Shown piece by piece: positions 16,809 to 24,722 of a stretch of DNA of 64,000 nt. The stretch is from DASPWW01 sp963756745. Its GTDB lineage: Bacteria; Actinomycetota; Thermoleophilia; Solirubrobacterales; 70-9. A program made the translations under genes and the position numbers. How positions within the stretch are numbered: the first letter of the stretch is position 1; each line of letters starts with the position of its first letter. The notes under the pieces are model-generated. The model searched no databases, was not told the DNA's origin, and saw only the letters and a list, made by a program, of their open reading frames with translations. The stretch covers positions 53,866 to 117,865 of the forward strand of contig CAVWOU010000014.1 in assembly GCA_963756745.1 (NCBI GenBank), given 5' to 3'.

Positions 16809-18161
16809 GTGAGCGCACCCCGTTCCAAGCGCCTCATACTCGTCCTGCTCGCGGTCTTCCTGGTCGCGTTCTTTGCGATCTGGGCCGTCGCCCAGGGCCT
16901 CTCGGGCCCGGACGTCCCGTCCGGGGATGTGGCGGTCGTCGAGGATGCGCCCGGTGGCCCGATCACCCAGGAGGAGTTCGACGCCGCCGTCGAGCAGGCG
17001 GCGGCCGCGCAGCAGCAGCCCGTCCCGCCCGAGGACGACCCGCAGTACGAGCTCGTGAAGGAGCAGGCGCTGTCCGACCTGCTGCTCGCACGCTGGGTCC
17101 AGGGCGAGGCCGAGGAGGACGGGATCACGGTCACCGACACCGAGATCGAGCAGCGCCTCGAGCAGATTAAGCAGCAGAACTTCAAGGACGAGCAGGAGTT
17201 CCAGCGCTTCCTCGAGCAGTCGAAGTTCACCGAGGAGGACGCGTTCGAGCGTGTGCGCCTGACGCTGCTCAGCCAGCGGATCCAGGAGGACGCTATCTCC
17301 GGCCAAGAGGAGCTGCCCGAGGGCGCCGTCGAGGCCTTCTACGAGGAGAACGCGAGCCAGTTCGAGGTGCCCGAGACGCGCGACGTGCGGGTGATCCTGA
17401 ACAAGGACGAGGCGCAGGTAGAGGAGGCCCGGGCGGCGCTCGAGGAGGACGACTCGGCCAAGAGCTGGGAGGAGGTCGCGAAGGAGTTCTCCACCGACGA
17501 GGCTTCGAAGAACGCCGGCGGGCTGCGACAAGCTGTCGTCGCCGGCCAGAGCGACCCGGCATTCGACGAAGAGGTCTTCTCGGCCCCCGAGGGCGAGCTG
17601 GTGGGGCCGTTCGAGACCGAGGAGGGCTTCTACCTGATCCAGGTCGACAGCATCACCGAGGCCGAGACCACCCCGCTCGAGAAGGCGTCCGAGCAGATCA
17701 CCCAGCAGCTCACGAGCGCGCAGCAGCAGGCCGCCGCCCAGGACTTCGAGAACGACTTCGTCGACAAGTGGTCCGCGCGGACGGTCTGCGCGGAGGACTA
17801 CATCATCGAGCGGTGCGGGAACGCTCCCGAGCCGCCACGGCCTGAGGGGGCGCCGCCGGTTCAGTCGAGCCGGCCCGCGGCGCCCGGAGCGGCCGGATCG
17901 GTGACTCCCGGGCTCGCGACTGGAGGGCTCGCCCAGGGCCCGTACCCGCCGCCGGTGGATCAGCCGGCCGGCCTGCCGCCGGGCGCCGCCCCGATCGGGC
18001 CCACGGGGGCGCCGCCGACCGGCGCGCCGCCCACGGGCGCTCCTCCCACCGGCGCACCCCCGACGGGCGCTCCGCCGGCTGCCCCGCCGACCGGTGCGCC
18101 GCCCACCGGCGCGCCTCCCACCGGCGCGCCGCCAGCCGCCCCACCGCCGACCGCGCCGTAG
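16809..18161 (+). CDS. Membrane-anchored SurA/PpiC-type peptidyl-prolyl isomerase
   Basis: 450 residues. A short basic N-terminus and one hydrophobic helix (about 8-30, LILVLLAVFLVAFFAIWAV) anchor or export it; no lipobox Cys is seen. A SurA-like N-terminal chaperone region (about 50-180, rich in Gln and Glu) precedes a parvulin PpiC domain (about 185-285), with EVPETRDVRVILNKDEA, DEASKNAGGLRQAV and PFETEEGFYLIQVDSI. It is probably a foldase for exported proteins. Two Cys (CAEDYIIERC) follow the catalytic domain. The last ~65 residues are low-complexity Pro/Gly/Ala with repeated PTGAPP units, possibly cell-wall spanning. The position between mfd and eno is the same as that of parvulin-like genes in related genomes. 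Confidence 0.88.
   Translation: MSAPRSKRLILVLLAVFLVAFFAIWAVAQGLSGPDVPSGDVAVVEDAPGGPITQEEFDAAVEQAAAAQQQPVPPEDDPQYELVKEQALSDLLLARWVQGEAEEDGITVTDTEIEQRLEQIKQQNFKDEQEFQRFLEQSKFTEEDAFERVRLTLLSQRIQEDAISGQEELPEGAVEAFYEENASQFEVPETRDVRVILNKDEAQVEEARAALEEDDSAKSWEEVAKEFSTDEASKNAGGLRQAVVAGQSDPAFDEEVFSAPEGELVGPFETEEGFYLIQVDSITEAETTPLEKASEQITQQLTSAQQQAAAQDFENDFVDKWSARTVCAEDYIIERCGNAPEPPRPEGAPPVQSSRPAAPGAAGSVTPGLATGGLAQGPYPPPVDQPAGLPPGAAPIGPTGAPPTGAPPTGAPPTGAPPTGAPPAAPPTGAPPTGAPPTGAPPAAPPPTAP
18001..18150 (+). repeat. In-frame minisatellite coding PTGAPP repeats
   Basis: Tandem 15-18 bp units of the type CCSACSGGCGCSCCBCC code for repeated PTGAPP (with PAAPPTGAPP interruptions) at the C-terminus of the PpiC protein. 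Copy number is probably variable between strains. The units differ at third positions, so the repeat is under some coding constraint. Confidence 0.8.
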
Positions 18162-18401
18162 GGCGCAAACGTCACTCTCAACCCGTTGAAGGGCAAGTAG
18201 GGGAGGTAGCGGCCCTGCAAACGTCGGTTTCGCCGCCGTGGCCGCGGCCAGTGGGCCGTTGACGGCGATATACGCCGTTAACGTCGCACCGGCGTGCGAC
18301 CGGACGGCGGACGGGAGGTTTTCAGGCCTATCGAACCCATCCCCGCCGCCCCCTTACTTGAGCCGTTCGTCCGACCTACCGATGCGCTTGCTCGCAGGTC
18401 G
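18162..18401. other. Intergenic region with a 9-bp dyad
   Basis: 240 nt between the foldase gene and a broken gene on the other strand. The main feature is TTGACGGCG-ATATA-CGCCGTTAA at 18259-18281, an inverted repeat with 8 of 9 matches and a 5-nt AT centre. It may be an operator or a DNA-binding protein site. No ORF of note. Confidence 0.4.
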
Positions 18402-19440
18402 CTACCCCGGCGATGTCCCCCCGGTCGCGGGGTAGTCCTTGACCTCGGGGGCGAACTGCGGATAGCGCTTGCGGTTGAGGATCCGGCGCAGCGTCCGCTG
18501 GCTCGCGGGGTGACGCCAGATCTGGAACGGGTTCTGCTCGGTCACGTCCTCGTAGTAGACGAGCAGTCGCGTGCGGCTGTGCCGGCGCGACCAGCCGAAC
18601 AGGCGCTTCACGTAGCCCGGGTTGTCCTCGCCCCACAGGCCGTACTCGCCGACCACGAAGGGCTTGCCGCGGTACGCGCGGTAGAAGCGGTTGAAGCCGT
18701 CGAAGTTGGGATAGATCGAGTACATGTCGAGACCGACCCAATCGGTGTACTTGCGGCCCGGCCAGTAGTCGTCGGGGCCGTTCGAAGACAGGTTGGGCGA
18801 GCCCTCGGTCTGCGGCACCCACATCAGGGCGACCTTAGGACGCGGCAGCGAGGCAGGAAGCTCGCGGTCCTTGTACGGGCCTCTGGCCTCGATCGGTGGC
18901 ATGTCCGAGCCGGTTCAGGCGCCGGTTGATGCTCGCCGTGCTGCCCCCGCTGGACGATCAGCTCGAAGCGCCGCCACGCCTGCCGGAACCAGTGCGTCGA
19001 GTGATGGGTTCCCCGCGAGCTGCCGTCCGAGTTGAACGCGCAATAGGGGTTCCAGTGCCCGTTCATCTCGGCCATCAGCCGGATGTAGGTCGGGCGCCCC
19101 CACGTGGACAGGTCGTGATTGAGCCACAGCGGGTAGCCGTCGCCCTTGCCGTGGGCGATCTGGTAGACGTCGATCACCTCGGGCTCGCCGCCGGTCGCCG
19201 TCGACACGCTGATCATCCCCCGCGCCCGAGCCGCGGTCCAGCGTTGCATCGCCATCGTCGGTCGCGTCCCCCACGTATGGAACGTCTGCATCACGGCGGG
19301 GTGGGCGCGGAGCGCCGTCGCCCACCGCATCCATCGATCGACGTCCCCGGTCTCGCGCACGCCGTGGAAGACCTTCTTCTTCGCCGGCGTGTACGCCTTG
19401 CCGGGCGCCGAGGCCGGGAGGGCAACGCATGCCAGCGCGC
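18402..19440 (-). pseudogene. Secreted GH26-like glycoside hydrolase, broken by frameshifts
   Basis: The pieces read in sequence on the minus strand resemble a GH26-type (beta-mannanase-like) hydrolase. One frame, with GTG at 19360 and Ala-rich signal-like sequence before it, carries HTWGTRPTMAM, IRLMAEMNGHWNPYCAFNSD (likely acid/base Glu) and RQAWRRFELIVQRG. After a G5 run at 18944-18948 the frame shifts to STASINRRLNRLG, and near 18903 it shifts again to MPPIEARGPYKDREL, PKVALMWVPQT and GKPFVVGEYGLWG (likely nucleophile Glu). Each break equals one extra base. No start codon is found ahead of the signal-like segment, so the 5' end is also damaged. The protein would have been exported. Probable pseudogene. 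Confidence 0.65.
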
Positions 19441-19692
19441 AGGCGCGACGATTGCGGCAAGTCGGCGGCCGGAGCGTTGTCGCGCCCGCCCATCGGCTGC
19501 ACCAGGCAGGAACATCTGGAACGACAACACGCGAACTTCAGGATCCACTCGGAATAGGGCTGGTCGCAGTCAGATTCGGGGCCCTGCAAGCAAGCGTTCA
19601 GGCGTGACGCAGCGCCAGGTCCACGGGACGGACCGTCTCAGACCTGGCCCCTGGCTCACGGTCGCACGGCAAGCGTGTTAGCCTGCCCCGAC
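19441..19692. other. Intergenic region between two broken genes
   Basis: 252 nt with no intact ORF in the expected frames. A TAGCCT hexamer near 19679 lies about 9 nt before the TTG of the next gene and may be its -10 box. The left part may hold the lost 5' end of the GH26-like gene. Confidence 0.35.
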
Positions 19693-20792
19693 TTGTCGCG
19701 ACGCCTCATAGCCTTGGCGGGATCCGCCGCCCTCCTGACGCTTCCAGCGGCCGCGCAAGCCGAGGAAGTCCGCGAGAGAGCGGCGCGAACGCCGCCGCGA
19801 TCCAGTCGACCGTCAATCAGTTCCGGGCCGATCTCGGCGCCCAGAACCCGAACGAGGTCGGCTCCTTCGGCACCGGCCGGCGCGAGATCAACTGGGACGG
19901 TGTCCCGGATGCGAGCTCGTCTCCGAACCCGTTCCCCGGCGACTTCTTCAACGCGCCGATGACGGGCCGCGCCCGCGGCGTCGTGTTCGAGAACCCGCCC
20001 ACCAATCAGTTCCAGGTCAGCTCGTGATCCCCGCGACGCCGAGGTTCTCCAACATCAACCCCACGTACGCGACCGCGTTCGGCACGTTCTCGCCCGAGAA
20101 GCTGTTCACGCCGATCGGCAGCACCACCACGACCGTCAACTTCTTCGTGCCCGGCGAGGACACCCCCGCGAGCGGTGTCGGGGTTCGGAGCGGTGTTCAC
20201 CGACGTCGACGAGACGGCGTCGGCGAGCATCGAGTTCCTCGACACGCAGGGCGAGCAGCTCTTCTCCCGCGCGATCCTCCCCTCCGCCGGCAACGCGAGG
20301 CTCTCGTTCCTCGGGGTGTCGTTCTCGCCCGAGGAGGGACGGGTCGCCCAGGTGAATATCACCAGCGGTGCCGCCGCGCTGGGGCCTAACGACGTGACCC
20401 AAACCGCGGGCAACCCGGACGTGGTTGCCCTCGACGACTTCATCTACGGGGAGCCCGTCGAGAGCGTCCCGCCGGACCTCCAGCTCTCGGGGAAGAAGAA
20501 GCAGGAGCTCGGCAACTCCGTGAAGGTCAAGGCGAGCTGTGGCGACGAGGCGTGCACGGCAAGCGGCGAGGGGAAGCTGACGAAGGTCAAGAAGGACAAG
20601 GTCAAGCCGGCGAGCGCCGATCTGGGGCCGGGTGAGACGACGACCCTGAAGCTGAAGCTGACGAAGAAGACGCGCAAGAAGGCCGGCAAGGCGCTCGACA
20701 AGGGCAAGAAGGTCCAGGCGAAGGTCACCGTTGACGCGACGGATGAGGTCGGCAACTTGGCGACCGCGAAGCGCACGATCAAGCTCAAGTAG
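19693..20792 (+). pseudogene. Secreted protein of unknown function, three frameshifts
   Basis: A TTG at 19693 opens a signal peptide (SRRLIALAGSAALLTLPAAA). The coding sense then continues in three other frames: first QSTVNQFRADLGAQNPNE and GRREINWDGVPDA, stopping near 20027; then PATPRFSNINPTYATAFGTF and EKLFTPIGSTTTTVNFFVPG; then from about 20170 SGFGAVFTDVDETASASIEF, GNARLSFLGVSFSPEE and ALDDFIYGEP. Together they match a family of extracellular proteins known from many bacteria but without assigned function. The last ~100 residues are a Lys-rich beta-type tail (KGKKVQAKVTVDATDEVGN). Each junction needs a single-base change. The last frame alone is a 205-codon ORF from GTG 20175. Confidence 0.65.
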
Positions 20793-20820
20793 TCCTCCCG
20801 ATTAGCGATTCACCGTGATC

Positions 20821-20844
20821 GGAGGGCCGGCTTGACGGCCCTCC
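20821..20844 (+). terminator. Strong hairpin terminator before eno
   Basis: GGAGGGCCG and CGGCCCTCC form a perfect 9-bp stem around GCTTGA, 28 nt after the stop of the broken secreted-protein gene. A weak T-containing stretch (GTCATT) follows. It insulates eno from upstream transcription. Confidence 0.75.
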
Positions 20845-20894
20845 GTCATTACGAGGCCGGGTTGTGCCGGCCGCCTGGCAAACTTTCCCCGCCT

Positions 20895-22184
20895 ATGGCG
20901 GCGATCGAAACCGTTCACGCGCGCCAGATCCTCGACTCGCGCGGCAACCCCACGGTCGAGGTCGAGGTCGTGCTCGACTCCGGCGCGCGGGGCATTGCGG
21001 CGGTCCCCTCCGGCGCCTCGACCGGCGAGTTCGAGGCGGTGGAGCTGCGGGACGAGGGCGAGGCGTGGGGCGGGAAGGGCGTCTCGACGGCGATCGACAA
21101 CGTCAACGGCGAGATCGCCGACGCCGTTTCCGCGGTCGACCCCCGCGACCAGGCGGCGCTCGATCGCACGATGATCGAGCTCGACGGGACGCCCGACAAG
21201 GGCCGTCTGGGCGCGAACGCGATCCTCGGCGTGTCGCTCGCGGTCGCGAAGGCGGCTGCCGCGGACGCGGGGCAGCCGCTCTACCGCTACGTGGCGGAGC
21301 TGTCCGGCGCCGGGGACGCGACCGTGCTCCCGGTGCCGATGATGAACGTGCTCAACGGCGGCGCCCACGCCGACAACGCCGTCGACTTCCAGGAGTTCAT
21401 GGTGGTGCCGGCGGGCGCGGCGAGCTTCGCGGAGGCGGTTCGGTTCGGGGTCGAGGTGTTTCACGCGCTGAAGGCGACTCTCTCCGAACGCGGGCTTGCC
21501 ACCTCGGTCGGCGACGAAGGCGGCTTCGCCCCCGATCTCGACTCCAATCAGGCGGCGCTCGAGGCGCTGATCGCCGGGATCGAAGCCGCGGGCTACGAGC
21601 CCGCGGCCGAGGTGTGGATTGCGCTGGATCCCGCGACGAGCGAGCTCCATCGCGACGGCGCATACGTGCTCGAGCACGAGGGCCGCACGCTGTCGTCCGA
21701 GGAGATGGCGGCCTACTGGGAGCAGACGGCCGGCCGTTTCCCCGTGCTCTCGATCGAGGACGGGATGGGCGAGGAGGACTGGGACGGCTGGCGGATGCTC
21801 ACCGAGCGCATCGGCGCCCGGGTGCAGCTCGTCGGTGACGACCTCTTCGTCACCAACCCCGACCGGCTGCGCCGTGGGATCGCCGAGCGAGTCGCGAACT
21901 CGATTCTCGTCAAGCCGAACCAGATCGGCACGCTGACCGAGACACTGGACGCGGTGCGGATCGCCCGCGAGGCTGGATACACGGCGGTGATCTCGCACCG
22001 CTCGGGCGAGACCGAGGACACGACGATCGCCGATCTCGCGGTGGGGACGGGCGTTGGCCAGATCAAGACCGGCGCACCGTCGCGCTCGGATCGCGTGGCG
22101 AAGTACAACCGGCTGCTGCGGATAGCGGAGGAGCTGGGCGAGGGAGCCTCCTACCCGGGCCTGGATGCGTTCCGGCGCGGGTAG
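20895..22184 (+). CDS. eno: Enolase (phosphopyruvate hydratase)
   Basis: 429 residues from ATG 20895; the open frame extends upstream through the terminator hairpin, but homology begins at MAAIETVHARQILDSRGNPT. It converts 2-phosphoglycerate to phosphoenolpyruvate. Motifs: GASTGEFEAVELRD, GGAHADNAVDFQEFM, the GDEGGFAPDL loop with the catalytic Glu near residue 206, metal ligands in SIEDGMGEEDWDGW near 285 and VGDDLFVTN near 314, and the signature LVKPNQIGTLTET near 339 with the catalytic Lys, followed by SHRSGETEDT. Upstream mfd and downstream divIC are the normal actinobacterial neighbours. A weak ribosome-binding site precedes it. Confidence 0.97.
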   Translation: MAAIETVHARQILDSRGNPTVEVEVVLDSGARGIAAVPSGASTGEFEAVELRDEGEAWGGKGVSTAIDNVNGEIADAVSAVDPRDQAALDRTMIELDGTPDKGRLGANAILGVSLAVAKAAAADAGQPLYRYVAELSGAGDATVLPVPMMNVLNGGAHADNAVDFQEFMVVPAGAASFAEAVRFGVEVFHALKATLSERGLATSVGDEGGFAPDLDSNQAALEALIAGIEAAGYEPAAEVWIALDPATSELHRDGAYVLEHEGRTLSSEEMAAYWEQTAGRFPVLSIEDGMGEEDWDGWRMLTERIGARVQLVGDDLFVTNPDRLRRGIAERVANSILVKPNQIGTLTETLDAVRIAREAGYTAVISHRSGETEDTTIADLAVGTGVGQIKTGAPSRSDRVAKYNRLLRIAEELGEGASYPGLDAFRRG

Positions 22185-22258
22185 GCCTCCGCCTGCAACG
22201 CGGCTTGCATCCCGCGGAGGGATGGAGGCCGTGAGGCGGTTGGCCCGAAGCCTTGGGC

Positions 22259-22591
22259 GTGAGCGCCCGCAGCTACCGCGTGCACCGCGCGAGACCTGCC
22301 CGCCGGAGGCGGAGCCGGATCGATTGGGACCGTGTCGGAAGGATCGCTCTCGTGCTCGTCCTGTTCGCGGTCCTTCTGTCCTATCTCAACCCGGTGATCA
22401 ATCTCGCCGACGCGTGGCGGGACTCGCGAGCGGAGCACGAGCGCTTCGGCGAGCTGGTGCGCGAGAACCAGGACCTGGAGGCGCGAAAGGCCGCGCTGAA
22501 GGACCCCGACGCGATCGAGCGCGAGGCGCGAAGCCTCGGGATGGTCGCGCCCGGCGAGCGCGCGTACGTGATCCGCGGCCTGCACGACTAG
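22259..22591 (+). CDS. Septum formation initiator family protein (DivIC/FtsB-like)
   Basis: About 110 residues with GTG 22259 chosen; TTG at 22253 is the alternative. A basic cytoplasmic N-terminus, one membrane helix (about 26-45, IALVLVLFAVLLSYLNPV), then an extracytoplasmic coiled coil (EHERFGELVRENQDLEARKA) and the conserved end DPDAIEREARSLGMVAPGER. The DivIC/FtsB family forms the FtsQLB-type complex that controls septal peptidoglycan synthesis. The eno-divIC order is conserved in actinobacteria. It is followed after 31 nt by the glycan cluster. Confidence 0.9.
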   Translation: MSARSYRVHRARPARRRRSRIDWDRVGRIALVLVLFAVLLSYLNPVINLADAWRDSRAEHERFGELVRENQDLEARKAALKDPDAIEREARSLGMVAPGERAYVIRGLHD

Positions 22592-22622
22592 TCGCCCGCC
22601 CAAGTCCGGGGGAGGCACCCCT

Positions 22623-24722
22623 GTGGAGCTGAGTTTCGGGGCCTATCTCGCCGGCGTCGCCGAGCTTGCCGCGATCGCGACCGCGCTCGGCTTCGCCGCC
22701 GTCCGGGTCCGGGGGCGGCTGCTCCCCGCATGGTCCGGCGCCCCGGCTCGGCTCGCCGAGCTGATCGTCGGGCTCGCGCTTCTCCTGTGGGCGATGGAGG
22801 CGCTGGGCGCGATCGGCGCGCTGAGCGAGGTGGCGCTGGTCGCGCTCTGCGTCGTCCTCGGGCTCGGGATGGGGTTGGTCGCAGCGCGCTGGAGGCCGCG
22901 GTCCCGCGCCCAGGCGCCCCCGAGCCTCCCGGCGGGTCGGGTCGCGACCGTGGTCGGCGGTCTGGTGGTGGTCGCGCTGTTCGCGGAGTGGTCCGGCCGC
23001 GCCTACTCGACGCTGCTGTACGGCATGTACGGCTTCGACAGCCTCTGGTACCACATGCCGTTCGCGGCACGGTTCGCCCAGCAGGAGTCGCTGACCGAGC
23101 TTCACTTCACGTCGCCGGCGCTGCTCAGCTGGTTCTACCCCGCCAACTCCGAGCTCTTCCACACGGTGGGGATCCTGACCACCGGGCGCGACATCGCGTC
23201 CCCGTTCATCAACCTCGGCTGGCTGGGCGCGACGCTGCTTGCGGCGTGGTGTCTCGGGCGACCGTGGGGAGTCGGCCCGGGCGCGGTAGCGGGTGCGGGG
23301 GTGGTCCTCGCGGCCGGCGTGTTCGCCGACCAGGCGGGGGAGGCTCGCAACGACATCCCCGCGACGTTCTTCCTCCTCGCGGCCGCGGCGATGCTGGCGA
23401 ACGCGATGAGCTCGCGGACCCAGGCCCACCTACCCGTGGCCACCGCGCCCCTGGCGCTCGCCGGGGTGGCGGCGGGGCTGGCGCTCGGGACGAAGCTCAA
23501 CCTGGCTGCTCCGGTCGTGGCGCTGACCGTGGGAGTGCTCGTGGCGGCGCCCGCCGGACGGCGGCTGGCGGCATCCGGAACGTGGATCGCCGCGGTCGTG
23601 GCCGGTGGCGGGTTCTGGTTCGCTCGCAACCTCGCCCACGTCGGGAACCCGGTTCCCTGGGTGTCGTCGATCGGTCCCGTGCCGCTTCCGGGACCCGCCG
23701 ACTACATCGGTGCGACCAGGGAGCCGCACGTGCTGATTCGCTATGTGACCGATACCGGGGTGTGGAGCGATTGGCTGTTCCCGGCGCTCGACGACCGGTT
23801 CGGCGCGCTGTGGCCCGCCGTCCTCCTTCTCGCGCTGATCGGCGCGGTGCTCGCGCTCGTCCGTGGACGGTCAGCGGTCGAACGGGTGCTCGGGTGGAGC
23901 GCGCTCGCGTCGGCCGCGGTGTACCCGTTCACGCCGCTCTCGGCGTCCGGGCCGGACGGGATGCCGATCGGCTTCGCCTCGAACCTGCGCTACATCGCGC
24001 CGGTCGTCGCGCTCTCGCTCGCGCTGCTCCCGATCGGTGTCGCCGCGCTGGACCGCAGGTGGCGGACCGCCGTGCTCGTAGCGTTGCTCGCCGTGGGCGC
24101 GGTCGCGCTCGTCGGGTCCGACGACTTCGTCCCGATCGCGTCGGGGCGTGCCGCCGCGGTCGGGGGTCTCGCGGCCGCGGCGCTGATCGGCGGTGTGTGG
24201 TACGCGCAGCATCGCCGCGTCCCGCCCGCGGCCGTTGTCGCCGCCTCGCTCGGAGTCGCGCTCATCGCCCTCGGGGCCGGGTACGCGGTCCAGCGAACCT
24301 ACCTCGACGGCCGCTACGCCAGCGCCGCCGGCGGCAACGACGAGGACGCCGCCTTCATGTGGGCGCGCGACGTCCGCGACGCGAAGATCGGGACGGTGAT
24401 CGCGCGGCAGTACCCGCTCTACGGGACCGATCTCTCGAACCGGGTCGAGTTCGTCGGCGAGCGCGGCCCGGACGGCACATTCGAGCCGATCGACACTTGT
24501 CCCGAGTGGCGCCAGGCGCTCAACGAGGGCAACTACGACTACGTCGTCACCGGGTTCCGGGAGCCGACCGAGGAGCTCGGGACCCGTCCCGGGCAACCGC
24601 GCCAGGTCCGGTGGACGCGCGGGGATCCGGCCGCGCGGGAGATCGTGCACGACGGGGACGTTTCGGTGTTCCGGCTCGACGGCGAGCTCGATCCCGCGAC
24701 GTGCGGGAGCGGGCCCCGCTGA
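22623..24722 (+). CDS. GT-C-like polytopic membrane glycosyltransferase, first copy
   Basis: 699 residues with about 12-14 hydrophobic helices. A strong RBS (GGGGGAGG) precedes the GTG start. The first long extracytoplasmic loop contains YGFDSLWYHMPF (about residues 136-148), the Asp/His-bearing element placed as in GT-C glycosyltransferases that use polyprenyl-phosphate sugars. A soluble C-terminal segment follows the last helix (about 590-699). The donor and acceptor are unknown; sequence similarity is too loose to name an ArnT, Pmt or other subfamily. The TGA shares one base with the next ATG (TGATG). It is the first gene of a run of seven genes with surface-glycan functions. Confidence 0.72.
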   Translation: MELSFGAYLAGVAELAAIATALGFAAVRVRGRLLPAWSGAPARLAELIVGLALLLWAMEALGAIGALSEVALVALCVVLGLGMGLVAARWRPRSRAQAPPSLPAGRVATVVGGLVVVALFAEWSGRAYSTLLYGMYGFDSLWYHMPFAARFAQQESLTELHFTSPALLSWFYPANSELFHTVGILTTGRDIASPFINLGWLGATLLAAWCLGRPWGVGPGAVAGAGVVLAAGVFADQAGEARNDIPATFFLLAAAAMLANAMSSRTQAHLPVATAPLALAGVAAGLALGTKLNLAAPVVALTVGVLVAAPAGRRLAASGTWIAAVVAGGGFWFARNLAHVGNPVPWVSSIGPVPLPGPADYIGATREPHVLIRYVTDTGVWSDWLFPALDDRFGALWPAVLLLALIGAVLALVRGRSAVERVLGWSALASAAVYPFTPLSASGPDGMPIGFASNLRYIAPVVALSLALLPIGVAALDRRWRTAVLVALLAVGAVALVGSDDFVPIASGRAAAVGGLAAAALIGGVWYAQHRRVPPAAVVAASLGVALIALGAGYAVQRTYLDGRYASAAGGNDEDAAFMWARDVRDAKIGTVIARQYPLYGTDLSNRVEFVGERGPDGTFEPIDTCPEWRQALNEGNYDYVVTGFREPTEELGTRPGQPRQVRWTRGDPAAREIVHDGDVSVFRLDGELDPATCGSGPR

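Noticed and set aside
22730..24721. Upstream part of a 1441-codon plus-strand ORF before the second GT-C gene
   Set aside because: It is an out-of-frame reading of the first GT-C gene; true coding starts at ATG 24722, where hydrophobic helices begin.
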